Positions 24,085 through 32,304 of a stretch of 64,000 nucleotides of DNA are shown here, in pieces. Source of the DNA: an uncultured Eubacteriales bacterium. Lineage in GTDB: Bacteria; Bacillota; Clostridia; Oscillospirales; Acutalibacteraceae. Both the position numbers and the translations under genes were made by a program. Each line of letters begins with the position of its first letter. Positions within the stretch are counted from its first letter, which is position 1. The notes below the pieces were generated by a model, which was not told the origin of the DNA, made no database searches, and was given only the letters and a program-made list of their open reading frames with translations. The stretch spans positions 1-64,000 of the forward strand of contig CAKTEU010000007.1 in assembly GCA_934552855.1 (NCBI GenBank). Direction: 5' to 3'.

Positions 24085-24218
24085 GTAAAAATCAAATTTT
24101 TATCAAAAAAAATTGCTCTTTCTGCGGATTTTCTCATTTTTTGGCTTGAAAAAGTATAAATATAGTAAAGCCGGAGCAAAATATTTTTACAAATTATTTT
24201 GAAACGGCGGTTTTAAAA

Positions 24219-24974
24219 ATGAAAAACAATAACTCTGAAAACGGATATCTTTTTTCAAAGAAGGGCTTTTATATCACGGCGGTGATCGGAATTTTTGCCG
24301 TTTTGGCTGCTGTTGTGACCCTTCGTGTTACAACAAAAAAAGTTAAAAGCGACCTTACAAGTATGCTGAGCGAAAACACAGTGCCTTTTTCGAGCGAGGT
24401 TCAAAACGATGTTTCCGGTGTTCCGGACACAAGGAATTTTACAAAGCCCGACGATTTGACGGAAACAACAAAAAAACCGAAAGAAACAACAACACAAAAG
24501 GCAACAGCCGAAAAAACAACCGCACCCGCTTCCGGCGAGACTGCGCCGGCCGTCAAAATTGAAAATTCAGCCTATCGTCTTCCAATGGAAAGCGACATTG
24601 AAAAGGATTATTCACCCGAAACACCCGTTTTAAGCAAAACAATGGGTGATTACCGCACACACGCAGGCATTGATTTTGAGGGCAGCGAAGGCGCAGCGGT
24701 TTATTCTGTTGGCAACGGAAAGGTCAGCCGTGTTCTTGCCGATACAATGTGGGGCTATATAATTGAAATTGATCACGGTGATTTCACCGCAAGATATGTC
24801 GGTCTCAGCCAGGACGGAAGCGTCGGAATCGGACAAAACGTGACGTTGGGTCAAAAAATCGGCGTGCTTTCTTCAATCCCGGCAGAGAATGAAGACGGTT
24901 TTCATCTTCACTTTGAAGTTATCAAAGACGGAAAAACCGTTGAACCTTTCGGTGCGCTCGGCCTTTCAAAATGA
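24219..24974 (+). CDS. Membrane-anchored M23 domain protein, SpoIIQ-like
   Basis: The 251-residue protein has a cytosolic stub, one membrane helix at about 18-36 (FYITAVIGIFAVLAAVV), a Thr/Lys/Glu linker (about 75-110), and a LytM domain opening with TMGDYRTHAGIDFEG. His and Asp of the first zinc motif and HLHFEV are kept, but the usual YAHLS strand reads YVGLS, so one catalytic His is missing, as in SpoIIQ. SpoIIQ forms the channel with SpoIIIAH during engulfment. No sporulation genes flank it, so the assignment is moderate. A GTATA element at 24154 could be part of a sigma-F-type promoter, but its -10 is poor. Confidence 0.7.
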   Translation: MKNNNSENGYLFSKKGFYITAVIGIFAVLAAVVTLRVTTKKVKSDLTSMLSENTVPFSSEVQNDVSGVPDTRNFTKPDDLTETTKKPKETTTQKATAEKTTAPASGETAPAVKIENSAYRLPMESDIEKDYSPETPVLSKTMGDYRTHAGIDFEGSEGAAVYSVGNGKVSRVLADTMWGYIIEIDHGDFTARYVGLSQDGSVGIGQNVTLGQKIGVLSSIPAENEDGFHLHFEVIKDGKTVEPFGALGLSK

Positions 24975-25015
24975 GCTTTCACGCCCCCGTAAAACCGTTT
25001 AGGGGCAATGACAGC

Positions 25016-25064
25016 AAACGGTTGCCGCAGTTTTGGCTTTTGCCTTGCGGCAACCGTTTTTTTT
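25016..25064 (+). terminator. Terminator of the SpoIIQ-like gene
   Basis: AAACGGTTGCCGCA pairs with TGCGGCAACCGTTT and is followed by eight T. Confidence 0.92.
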
Positions 25065-25127
25065 GCCCGTATAATTAAATTTATTCAAAAAAATGTTCAC
25101 AAAAAGTTTTAATTTTTTTAAAATCCC

Positions 25128-25156
25128 TTGCAAGTTTGTGTTTAATGTGTTATAAT
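25128..25156 (+). promoter_or_regulatory. Promoter of micro-gene 2
   Basis: TTGCAA (25128-25133) and TATAAT (25151-25156), 17 bases apart; the transcript starts about 45 bases before the ATG. Confidence 0.8.
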
Positions 25157-25208
25157 TTTCTCAGCAAAATGCTAAAACTTTTATTTTAACGGAAAGAAGG
25201 ACTTAACA

Positions 25209-25310
25209 ATGGAGAATTTTGTTCAGACACTTGTTGAATTCGTAAATCAGATTAAGGCACTTATTAAGCAGCTTGTTGAATCATTCCGTGATTTCAACGA
25301 CAAGAACTGA
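25209..25310 (+). CDS. 33-residue amphipathic micro-protein, family member 2
   Basis: A complete 33-residue frame starting MENFVQTLVEFVNQIKALIK, with GAAAGAAGGA upstream. Hydrophobic residues fall at 4, 5, 8, 9, 11, 12, 15, 18, 19, 22, 23, 26 and 29, giving one hydrophobic face along the whole chain. It is flanked by a consensus promoter and an intrinsic terminator, so it is a dedicated single-gene transcript. No database family can be named from sequence alone. It could bind membranes (modulin-like or SpoVM-like) or be a partner of a larger helical protein; both are inference. Confidence 0.7.
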   Translation: MENFVQTLVEFVNQIKALIKQLVESFRDFNDKN

Positions 25311-25326
25311 TTTTCAGGTCAAAATG

Positions 25327-25360
25327 CCTTCGCACTTTTTGTGCGGGGGTTTTTTCTTTT
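25327..25360 (+). terminator. Terminator of micro-gene 2
   Basis: CCTTCGCAC pairs with GTGCGGGGG (two G-T pairs) around TTTTT and is followed by TTTTTTC. Confidence 0.8.
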
Positions 25361-25381
25361 GTTCCTCTTGATTTTATGAAG

Positions 25382-25398
25382 GAAGTATTGTATACTTC
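25382..25398. promoter_or_regulatory. Perfect inverted repeat upstream of the GtrA-like gene
   Basis: GAAGTAT-TGT-ATACTTC is a perfect 7-bp dyad, about 65 bases before the ATG at 25462; it contains TATACT and may be an operator overlapping a -10. No cognate regulator can be named. Confidence 0.4.
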
Positions 25399-25461
25399 AA
25401 ATTGATATCCGGCCAAATTCTTGGCAAAAAGAGAAATTTTGAAAAAAGGACTGATTTTATT

Positions 25462-26013
25462 ATGGCAAAACTTAAAGATATCGATTCAATGGCAGAAAAA
25501 AAGGGCTCGGGGCTGGTTACTCTTTGGCAATTTGTAAAGTTTATTTTTGTAAGTCTTCTTGCAATGATAGTTCAGTTTGCAACGCTCAACCTTCTTCTTT
25601 TGCTTCCTCAAATTAAACAGATTATTTCTCAGCCGTATGAATTTTGGCTTTTTGCGTCAGAAGGACTTGAAAAAAACGGGCTCGGCTATTTTATAGCTTT
25701 TAATATTGCCAACATACTTGCACAGATAGTTGCTTTCTTTGTTAACAAGGAAAAAACATTCAATTCCGGTGCCAACATTGCTGTAACCCTTCCGATTTAT
25801 ATTGTTTTCACAATTGCTCTCATTTGCTTTTCGGCATGGCTTTCACCGACCTTGCAGGGACTTTTTGTCGGTTGGGGAGTTAATGCGCAAGGAGCGGCAA
25901 ACATTTCAACAATGTGCTGTTCTGCAATTCAGTTTTTCCTTTATTTTCCCGTTGACAAAATCCTTTTCCATAAGAAAAAAGAGAATAAGACTTCAAAAAA
26001 CGAAGAAAAATAA
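25462..26013 (+). CDS. GtrA-like four-helix membrane protein
   Basis: The 183-residue protein has four hydrophobic segments and a basic tail. The motif FVNKEKTFNS matches the cytoplasmic-loop signature (N-R/K-x-x-T-F) of the GtrA/DPMS family, which moves or presents polyprenyl-linked sugars for wall glycosylation. The start at 25462 follows AAAGGA; the frame is open from 25402, but that leader has no ribosome site. It is followed by a terminator and the hydrolase gene. The exact glycolipid is unknown. Confidence 0.75.
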   Translation: MAKLKDIDSMAEKKGSGLVTLWQFVKFIFVSLLAMIVQFATLNLLLLLPQIKQIISQPYEFWLFASEGLEKNGLGYFIAFNIANILAQIVAFFVNKEKTFNSGANIAVTLPIYIVFTIALICFSAWLSPTLQGLFVGWGVNAQGAANISTMCCSAIQFFLYFPVDKILFHKKKENKTSKNEEK

Positions 26014-26030
26014 TTTGAATTTAAGAGCAA

Positions 26031-26061
26031 GAGCCGCCGTTTTTTCGGCGGTTCGGTTTTT
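26031..26061 (+). terminator. Terminator after the GtrA-like gene
   Basis: GAGCCGCCG pairs with CGGCGGTTC around a T-rich loop, then GGTTTTTG. Confidence 0.75.
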
Positions 26062-26081
26062 GATTTTTGGGAGTGAACAAA

Positions 26082-26957
26082 ATGTTTAAACTTATACAAT
26101 GCGCCGAAAACACATATTATCTTAACTGCTTTGCAAACACCGGTGTCTATTATCTTGGAAATGACGAAGTTTTGCTCATTGACGGCTGCGACCACAAAAA
26201 AAGCTTTACCGACCTTGACAAGTATCTTTCCGACCGTGGCTGGCGAGTCAAAGCAATAATCAACACCCACGCCCACATTGACCATATTACCGGCGACAGG
26301 TTTTTTGTGGAAAAATACGGCTGTGACGTATATTCAAGCGACGTTGAGCATCATCTCATTGACCTTTGCAATCTTGAAGGGCAGATTTATTTCAACGGCC
26401 TTCCGATCAACCGTGAAAGAAGTTACTTTTTCCGCCCCGTCGGCGTAAAGGCGAAGCCTGTTTCCGAAGCGGTACTTCCAAAAGGATTTGAAATCATTTC
26501 GCTTCCGGGTCATTCGTTCGGAATGATAGGTATAAGAACGCCGGATAAGGTTTGGTTCACCGGGGATGCCGTTCTTTCAAAAGAGACTTTTGAAAGCTAT
26601 AAGCTGCCGTTCTTTTTTGACATCAACAAAAGCATTGAAACGCAAAAGATGATTGCAAAGCTTGAAGGCGATTATTTTGTTCCGTCTCATTCCGAACCGG
26701 TAAAAGATATTGCTGAGCTTGCACTTTACAATGCCGATTGCCTTGAAAAACTTAAAGCTTATTTTTATTCAATCAGTAACCAAAGAACGCTTGAAGAAAT
26801 TTTTGCCGTTTGCGGCAAGGCGCTTTCGCTCAAGGTTGATAACGATCAATACGGAAAACTTTTGACAACCGTCAAAGGCTTTTTGCAGGCACTTTTTGAA
26901 GACGGAAAGCTTGATGCCGAAGTGCGTGATTACAAACTTGTATATTTTACGAAGTAA
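26082..26957 (+). CDS. Metallo-beta-lactamase-fold hydrolase
   Basis: The 291-residue protein shows the metallo-beta-lactamase metal motifs: THAHIDHITG (HxHxDH), GHSFGMIGI, FTGDAV and PSHSEP. This predicts a two-metal hydrolase of the glyoxalase II or general MBL group, cytosolic with no signal. The start at 26082 follows GGGAGTGA. The C-terminal 90 residues are helical and not recognisable. Substrate unknown; the family includes thioesterases, lactonases and nucleases. Confidence 0.87.
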   Translation: MFKLIQCAENTYYLNCFANTGVYYLGNDEVLLIDGCDHKKSFTDLDKYLSDRGWRVKAIINTHAHIDHITGDRFFVEKYGCDVYSSDVEHHLIDLCNLEGQIYFNGLPINRERSYFFRPVGVKAKPVSEAVLPKGFEIISLPGHSFGMIGIRTPDKVWFTGDAVLSKETFESYKLPFFFDINKSIETQKMIAKLEGDYFVPSHSEPVKDIAELALYNADCLEKLKAYFYSISNQRTLEEIFAVCGKALSLKVDNDQYGKLLTTVKGFLQALFEDGKLDAEVRDYKLVYFTK

Positions 26958-27013
26958 ATCGTGAATATGCAAAAAATTCACGGCAAAAAAGCGTTTATAC
27001 ACTATAAATTGAA

Positions 27014-27039
27014 CAAAAGTGTAAAAAAATACACTTTTG
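27014..27039. promoter_or_regulatory. Perfect inverted repeat adjoining the importer promoter
   Basis: CAAAAGTGTA-AAAAAA-TACACTTTTG is a perfect 10-bp dyad ending three bases before the -35 of the amino-acid importer. It may be an operator or an upstream terminator. Confidence 0.5.
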
Positions 27040-27041
27040 AC

Positions 27042-27070
27042 TTGACAAGTGCATATTTTGGTGCTAAAAT
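27042..27070 (+). promoter_or_regulatory. Promoter of the amino-acid ABC importer
   Basis: TTGACA (27042-27047) and TAAAAT (27065-27070) with 17-base spacing. Confidence 0.8.
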
Positions 27071-27113
27071 ACCCCCGCAATACAGATAATATGATATTTG
27101 GAGGATTTAAGTC

Positions 27114-27926
27114 ATGAAAAAAGTAATTGCACTTGTTCTTGCGGCTCTCATGGTTTTTGCTTTGGTAGCTTGCAACACTTCAAAGGACGACCCGTCAACT
27201 TCTGCTTCTGACGCTTCGTCATCATCAGACGCAGCAGAAAAGAAAACTCTCGTTATGGCAACAAACGCAACTTTCCCGCCGTATGAATACAAAGACGGAG
27301 ACAATTTTGCCGGCATTGACGTTGAAATTGCCGAAAAAATTGCCGAAAAGCTTGGCATGACCCTTGAAATCAAGGATGTTGAGTTCGGTTCAATCGTCGG
27401 TGGCGTTCAGACCGGTAAGTTCGACATCGGCATGGCAGGTATGACTGTTACCGATGAAAGAAAAGAAAGCGTTAACTTCACCGATTCTTACACAACCACA
27501 AAGCAGGTTGTAATCGTTAAGGAAGACTCCGCAATCAAAGCGCTTGCCGACCTTAAGGGCGACGGTTCGATGAAAATCGGCGTTCAGCAGGACACAACCG
27601 GCGATATCCTTGCTTCCGATACCGTTGAAAACGGCGGTTACGGCGAAGAAAACGTTACCCGTTACAAGGCAGCAACCGATACCGTTCAGGCTCTTAAGAC
27701 CGGAAAGGTTGACGCTGTTATCATTGACGAAGCTCCCGCAAAGTCGTTTGTAAAATCAACAGAAGGACTCAAGATTCTTGAAGGTACCTGGCTTGAAGAA
27801 CAGTATGCCATTGCAATTGCAAAGGACAACACCGAGCTTCTTGAAAAAGTCAACACCGCACTCAAGGAGCTTACCGAAGACGGAACAGTCAAGTCAATTA
27901 TCGACAAGTACATTCCGGCTGAATAA
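27114..27926 (+). CDS. Amino-acid ABC transporter substrate-binding lipoprotein
   Basis: The 270-residue protein has a lipoprotein signal ending LVAC (Cys20), a Ser/Asp linker, and a family 3 periplasmic-type binding domain (about 45-268). Typical strands are TLVMATNATFPPYEYKDGDN, FDIGMAGMTVTDERKESV, then KIGVQQDTTGD. It should capture a polar amino acid at the outer face of the membrane and deliver it to the permease encoded next. GGAGGAT precedes the ATG. An intrinsic terminator lies between it and the permease, which would set higher expression of the binding protein. The exact ligand is not evident. Confidence 0.92.
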   Translation: MKKVIALVLAALMVFALVACNTSKDDPSTSASDASSSSDAAEKKTLVMATNATFPPYEYKDGDNFAGIDVEIAEKIAEKLGMTLEIKDVEFGSIVGGVQTGKFDIGMAGMTVTDERKESVNFTDSYTTTKQVVIVKEDSAIKALADLKGDGSMKIGVQQDTTGDILASDTVENGGYGEENVTRYKAATDTVQALKTGKVDAVIIDEAPAKSFVKSTEGLKILEGTWLEEQYAIAIAKDNTELLEKVNTALKELTEDGTVKSIIDKYIPAE

Positions 27927-27948
27927 TTCGGGAAAAACGTAAAAACTT

Positions 27949-27976
27949 AAAGGGCGGCTCGTTCCGCCCTTTTTTG
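27949..27976 (+). terminator. Intra-operon terminator
   Basis: AAGGGCGG pairs with CCGCCCTT, then TTTTT. It probably lowers transcription into the permease and ATPase genes rather than stopping it completely. Confidence 0.75.
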
Positions 27977-28042
27977 AAACTATCCCCGAAAAAGTCACTT
28001 TTGCTTTTTCGGAGATATCTTTCTGTTAAAGGAGGTATTCAA

Positions 28043-28777
28043 TTGAAGGAATGGTTTGCCGAACTTTCAAAAAAGTTCATGCTTTGCTTCATTGACAAAG
28101 GCTATTGGAAGTGGCTTGTTGAAGGATTCAGAAATTCGCTTGTAATCACATTCTTTGCAATTATCATCGGTTTTGTGTTCGGCGTTGTTCTTGCAACTAT
28201 CCGTTCGTCATATGACAAAAATGAGGAAACGCTCAAGCTTCGGGGCGGACTCGGCTATTGGCTTTTGAAAATTGTCAACGCAATCAGCAAAATATATATC
28301 ACCGTTGTCAGAGGTGTTCCCGTTGTTGTTCAGCTGATGCTTTGGTATTTTGTAATTCTTGTTTCGCAGGATAACGGCGTTATTGTTGCAATTGTTGCAT
28401 TCGGGTTCAACTCGGCGGCGTATGTTGCCGAAATTTTCAGGGGCGGCATCATGTCGGTTGATAACGGCCAGTTTGAAGCCGGTCGTTCGCTCGGTTTCGG
28501 TTATGTCAGAACGATGATACACATTGTTATTCCGCAGGCGGTCAAAACCGTTCTTCCGACTCTTCTCAACGAAGTTATTGCCCTTCTTAAGGAGACTTCC
28601 GTTGCGGGTTACGTCGGAATTATGGACCTTACAAAAGCGGGCGACCTTATCAGAGGACGTACTTTTGAAGCGTTCATGCCGCTTATTGCCGTTGCGATTA
28701 TTTATCTTTTGACCGTTATTATTTTGACGGCAGTTTTCACCTCGATTGAAAGGAGGCTGCGCAAGAGTGAACGATAA
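28043..28777 (+). CDS. Polar amino-acid ABC transporter permease
   Basis: The 244-residue protein starts at a TTG after a perfect AAAGGAGG. It has five hydrophobic segments and the permease EAA loop [20 protein letters not shown] that docks on the ATPase, plus [15 protein letters not shown], typical of the HisM/GlnP group. It forms the membrane channel for the substrate captured by the lipoprotein upstream. Its end overlaps the ATPase start by 11 bases. Only one permease gene is present, so the channel should be a homodimer. Confidence 0.94.
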   Translation: MKEWFAELSKKFMLCFIDKGYWKWLVEGFRNSLVITFFAIIIGFVFGVVLATIRSSYDKNEETLKLRGGLGYWLLKIVNAISKIYITVVRGVPVVVQLMLWYFVILVSQDNGVIVAIVAFGFNSAAYVAEIFRGGIMSVDNGQFEAGRSLGFGYVRTMIHIVIPQAVKTVLPTLLNEVIALLKETSVAGYVGIMDLTKAGDLIRGRTFEAFMPLIAVAIIYLLTVIILTAVFTSIERRLRKSER

Positions 28778-29513
28778 AGTTTTGATTCATGTTGAAGGAC
28801 TCAAAAAGCATTACCTCGGCGGAAAAGTAAAGGCTCTTGACGGCGTTGACTGCGACATTCATAGGGGTGAGGTGCTTGTAATTATCGGGCCTTCCGGTTC
28901 GGGAAAATCTACATTTTTGCGTTCGCTGAACCTTCTTGAAATTCCAACCGGCGGAAAGATTATCTTTGACGGTCACGACATCACCGACCCGAAAACGAAC
29001 ATCAACCTCCACCGCAGAAAAATGGGTATGGTGTTCCAGCATTTTAACCTTTTTCCAAACATGACAATCCTCAAAAATATGACAATAGCTCCGATGAAGC
29101 TGCTCAAGAAAAGCAAAGCCGAGGCGGAAAAAAGGGCAATGGAGCTGCTTGAAAGAGTAGGCCTTGCCGACAGAGCAAATTCCTATCCGTCTCAGCTTTC
29201 CGGCGGACAAAAGCAGCGTGTTGCAATTGTTCGTGCGCTTTGCATGGAACCGGAAGTAATGCTTTTTGACGAACCGACAAGCGCCCTTGACCCGGAAATG
29301 GTTGGTGAAGTTTTGGACGTTATGAAGGAGCTTGCTCACGAAGGAATGACAATGGCGGTTGTTACGCATGAAATGGGCTTTGCAAAAGAAGTTGCAACAA
29401 GAGTCATTTTCATGGACGACGGAAAAATTCTTGAAGAGGGCAAGCCGAACGACATTTTCTCAAATCCGCAAAACCCGAGAACACAAGACTTCCTTTCAAA
29501 GGTTATTGTTTAA
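28767..29513 (+). CDS. Amino-acid ABC transporter ATPase, GlnQ/HisP type
   Basis: The 248-residue protein has Walker [10 protein letters not shown] (41-49), the Q-loop FQHFNLFP, signature [11 protein letters not shown], Walker [15 protein letters not shown] and switch His (VVTHEMGFA). It is an energy-supplying subunit for import of a polar amino acid. The start is a GTG after AAAGGAGG, inside the end of the permease gene, so the two are coupled. A complex hairpin repeat ends the operon. Confidence 0.95.
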   Translation: MNDKVLIHVEGLKKHYLGGKVKALDGVDCDIHRGEVLVIIGPSGSGKSTFLRSLNLLEIPTGGKIIFDGHDITDPKTNINLHRRKMGMVFQHFNLFPNMTILKNMTIAPMKLLKKSKAEAEKRAMELLERVGLADRANSYPSQLSGGQKQRVAIVRALCMEPEVMLFDEPTSALDPEMVGEVLDVMKELAHEGMTMAVVTHEMGFAKEVATRVIFMDDGKILEEGKPNDIFSNPQNPRTQDFLSKVIV

Positions 29514-29530
29514 ACAATGAATTTGATTTA

Positions 29531-29592
29531 AAAAAAGCTATAATCCTGTTTCCACCCGTTTTGGCGGTGTGAAACATCGGATTATAGCTTTT
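29531..29592. repeat. Hairpin repeat, copy 2 (AAAGCTATAAT family), probable terminator
   Basis: AAAAGCTATAATCC pairs with GGATTATAGCTTTT. The inner part forms a second stem, TGTTTC-CACC/GGTG-TGAAACA, unlike the interior of copies 1 and 3. It lies between convergent genes and can serve both. Confidence 0.65.
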
Positions 29593-29619
29593 GTGTTTTT
29601 GTTTTGATTGAACGTTATT

Positions 29620-30453
29620 TTATCCGGCAAAGGCAAAGTAAATCATAACAATAATACCGAGCACAATGCGATACCAGCCGAAAACCTTGAAGTCGTGCTT
29701 TTTTATGTAGCTCATGAGGAACTTGATTACAAAAAGCGAAACAGCAAAAGCCGTTACCGAACCCACAAGCAAAATTGCAAGCTCGCTTCCCGTGAAAGCA
29801 AAGCCGAATTTGATAAGCTTTATGAAGCTGAGGCCGAACATAACGGGTACGGCGAGGAAAAATGTAAATTCAGCCGCCGCAGTTCGTGAAACGCCGATTA
29901 TGAGCGCACCGATAATTGTTGCGCCTGAACGTGACGTTCCCGGAATGATTGAAAGAACCTGAAAAAGACCGATGAGAAGGGCTGTTTTATAGTCAATATC
30001 CAAAAGGCGGCGAACGGTCGGCTTTTTTGTTTTGTTCCGGTTTTCAACAAGAATGAATGCAACGCCGTAAATAATGAGTGCGGCGGCAATCACAAACGGG
30101 GTTTCAAGGTGTGTGCTGATAAAATTGTCAAAAAGCAAAGTGGCAATTGCGCCGGGAATACACGCAACAACAACCTTGAACCACACGGAAAAAACCTTTT
30201 TGCGAACAATGATTGTTTTTTTGTCCTCGCCAAGGCGGAACGGCCACATCTTTTTCCAAAACAAAAGAACAACGGCAAGGATAGCTCCAAGCTGAATGAC
30301 AACAAAGAACATATCTTTGAATTCGTTGCTTGCGTTTATCTGCAAAAACTCGTCAACCAAAAGCATATGCCCCGTGCTGCTTATCGGAAGCCATTCTGTG
30401 ATACCCTCAACAATGCCGAGGAAAATGACCTTTAAAAATTCAAGAATTTTCAA
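29620..30453 (-). CDS. uppP: Undecaprenyl-diphosphatase
   Basis: The 277-residue membrane protein has about eight helices and the two signature loops [14 protein letters not shown] (16-29) and [10 protein letters not shown], which hold the catalytic Glu and Arg of the BacA/UppP family. It recycles undecaprenyl diphosphate to the monophosphate lipid carrier for cell-wall synthesis and can give bacitracin resistance. It lies 14 bases after murD on the same strand, so the two wall genes share a transcript. Confidence 0.95.
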   Translation of the reverse strand: MKILEFLKVIFLGIVEGITEWLPISSTGHMLLVDEFLQINASNEFKDMFFVVIQLGAILAVVLLFWKKMWPFRLGEDKKTIIVRKKVFSVWFKVVVACIPGAIATLLFDNFISTHLETPFVIAAALIIYGVAFILVENRNKTKKPTVRRLLDIDYKTALLIGLFQVLSIIPGTSRSGATIIGALIIGVSRTAAAEFTFFLAVPVMFGLSFIKLIKFGFAFTGSELAILLVGSVTAFAVSLFVIKFLMSYIKKHDFKVFGWYRIVLGIIVMIYFAFAG

Positions 30454-30467
30454 AACTTAACCTCCGT

Positions 30468-31811
30468 TCAAAGAGCCTTAACAAGCTCTTTAAAAATGTT
30501 ACCCCGCTCCTGATAGCACTTGAACATTCCCCACGAAGCGCAGGCGGGGGAAAGAAGAACAAAGTCGCCTTTTTCCGCTTTTTCGGCGCAAAGCTTCACC
30601 GCTTCTTCCATATTTTCGGCAAAGACATAATCTTTAAAGCCGATTTGGTTGCAGGCTTCGGCAATCTTTTCCTTTGTTTGGCCAAGAAGAACAAGAAGTT
30701 TTACTTTGCCAGGAAAACGGCTGACCCATTCGGTATAGTCGCTTTTTTTGTCGTAGCCACCGCCAATGAGGAGAGTTGTTCCCGGCATTGCGTCAATCGC
30801 TTTGATTGCGGCATCGGTGTTTGTTCCTTTTGAATCGTTGTAATATTTCACGCCGTTCTTTTCACAGACATATTCGATTCTGTGTTCAACGGCAACAAAA
30901 CGTTTTGTAACTTTTCTGATGATGTCAAGCGGAACGCCAAGGCAGTATGTCATTGCAATTGCCGCCATGATATTTTCAAAGTTATGAGTGCCGACAAGCG
31001 TAACTTCGTCGGTACGGCAGACAACTTCGTTTTTTCCGCCGATTGTGAGAACAAAATCTTTTCCGTTAAGATAAATTCCGTTTTCGATTTTGTGCTTGCT
31101 GCTGAAAAAGATTACATTGCAGGAAAGTTCCTTTGCGTGTTCACGCAGATAATCGTCTTCAAAGTTCAGCACGCAATAATCGTTTTTGTCTTGATTCTTT
31201 GCAATTGACATTTTGAGCTTTGAGTAAATTTCCATTGTTTTATGCCGGTCAAGGTGGTCGGGTGTAATGTTGAGTACAGCAGAAACACGGGGTTTTACGG
31301 TGCGCATTGTTTCAAGCTGAAAAGAGCTGATTTCCGCAACGGTGAAGCCGTTCGGCACAGAGGAAAGCGCAAGGCCGGTATACGGAATTTCGATATTGCC
31401 GACAAGAAGGGTGTTTTTGTTCCATTCTTTGACAATTTCATAAACAAGCGAGGTTGTTGTTGTTTTTCCGTTGGTTCCGGTGATTGCAACAACCTGACCT
31501 TTGTCAAAACGATAGGCAAGTTCAATCTCGCTCCAAATTGGGATACCTGCCGCCGTAACCGCCTTCATAATATCGGTTTCAAGCGAAACGCCGGGACTTA
31601 CAACGCAAACGTCAAAGTTTTTGAGCTCTTCCGGCTTTGCCGAACCGAGAATGAACGGAATTTTTGCACCGATTTTTTCACAGAACGATTCCGTGTCAAA
31701 ATCAGTTTTACCGTCAAAAACAGTGACGTCTTTTTTTAAATCAAGCAGCATTTTTGCCGCTGCAACACCGCTTCTTCCGCCTCCGACAACAAAAAAACGT
31801 TGTTCTTTCAT
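30468..31811 (-). CDS. murD: UDP-N-acetylmuramoylalanine--D-glutamate ligase
   Basis: The 447-residue Mur ligase has an N-terminal UDP-binding fold (FVVGGGRSGVAAAKMLL), the ATP-binding GTNGKTTTT (112-120), a central domain with NITPDHLDRH, and a C-terminal domain with NDSKGTNTDAAIKAI and LIGGGYDKKSDY. It adds D-glutamate to UDP-MurNAc-Ala in the cytoplasm. The start at 31811 follows GGAGTGG; the frame extends 13 residues upstream without support. It is followed by uppP. It is away from the usual dcw cluster, which is not in this window. Confidence 0.96.
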   Translation of the reverse strand: MKEQRFFVVGGGRSGVAAAKMLLDLKKDVTVFDGKTDFDTESFCEKIGAKIPFILGSAKPEELKNFDVCVVSPGVSLETDIMKAVTAAGIPIWSEIELAYRFDKGQVVAITGTNGKTTTTSLVYEIVKEWNKNTLLVGNIEIPYTGLALSSVPNGFTVAEISSFQLETMRTVKPRVSAVLNITPDHLDRHKTMEIYSKLKMSIAKNQDKNDYCVLNFEDDYLREHAKELSCNVIFFSSKHKIENGIYLNGKDFVLTIGGKNEVVCRTDEVTLVGTHNFENIMAAIAMTYCLGVPLDIIRKVTKRFVAVEHRIEYVCEKNGVKYYNDSKGTNTDAAIKAIDAMPGTTLLIGGGYDKKSDYTEWVSRFPGKVKLLVLLGQTKEKIAEACNQIGFKDYVFAENMEEAVKLCAEKAEKGDFVLLSPACASWGMFKCYQERGNIFKELVKAL

Positions 31812-31989
31812 ACATACCACTCCAATAATTTTTATTAATATGCCATTCATTATATCACTTGATCTTTGCTATTTCAATAACATTATTGTCATGATGTTAA
31901 AGAAAGGATAATGCGAAACGGTTTTTGGTTTTTTTAAAAATTATTCGAGCACGCTCAAAAAGGGTGCATAATTGTTTGACGGCGGCACA

Positions 31990-32040
31990 AACAAAGCCTG
32001 CCGTTCGGGTATCATGCGAAACGGCAGACTTTGTTTTTTT
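31990..32040. terminator. Strong hairpin downstream of the candidate RNA
   Basis: AACAAAG-TGCCGTT pairs with AAACGGCAG-CTTTGTT (small bulges). The plus side has seven or more T; the minus side has TTTGTTTG. It may end the minus-strand RNA before murD. Confidence 0.6.
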
Positions 32041-32194
32041 ATTAATGTTTTTTTGCAAATGCTATCCTGATCTGAATCACACATTGAGGCAGTTTTTTGC
32101 TCTATGTAACCGGCTGTCCGAAAGAAGCCGGTGTAATCTTCTCCGGAACAGCCCTTGATAAAGATATGTATTACTTTTGGGTAAAGAGACACAA
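31990..32194 (-). ncRNA. Candidate structured RNA of unknown class
   Basis: The stretch 31812-32304 has no convincing gene. On the minus strand a consensus promoter at 32201-32229 would start an RNA near 32194. Its most obvious fold is a long hairpin: GGCTGT-T-CCG-GAGAAG pairs with CTTCT-TT-CGGACAGCC around ATTACACCGG (32104-32147). It ends at the strong hairpin at 31990-32040. No T-box, SAM, B12, glycine or tmRNA consensus fits. It may be a free small RNA (a 6S-type RNA is one possibility) or a long leader of murD. Confidence 0.45.
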
Positions 32195-32200
32195 GCACAT

Positions 32201-32229
32201 AGTCTATCAGAAAGAAATTTAATTGTCAA
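32201..32229 (-). promoter_or_regulatory. Promoter of the candidate structured RNA
   Basis: Minus-strand TTGACA (32224-32229) and TAGACT (32201-32206), 17 bases apart. Confidence 0.65.
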
Positions 32230-32265
32230 GCAAAAATTGTAAGGTTTAAAAGAGCCGTGTAAGTT

Positions 32266-32298
32266 GAAAAACTGCCGCATTTTGTTGCAGCAGTTTTT
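32266..32298. terminator. Terminator after the histidine-kinase gene
   Basis: AAAACTGCCGCA pairs with TGCAGCAGTTTT with one mismatch, with T runs on both strands. Confidence 0.7.
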
Positions 32299-32304
32299 GT
32301 TCGG

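Noticed and set aside
24154..24182. Sigma-F promoter for the SpoIIQ-like gene
   Set aside because: GTATA fits the -35, but the sequence 14 bases later (GGAGCAAAAT) deviates from the expected -10; kept only as a remark.
31941..32198. 85-residue minus-strand frame in the murD upstream gap
   Set aside because: It overlaps the structured RNA candidate and its terminator hairpin, has no ribosome site and shows no coding bias.
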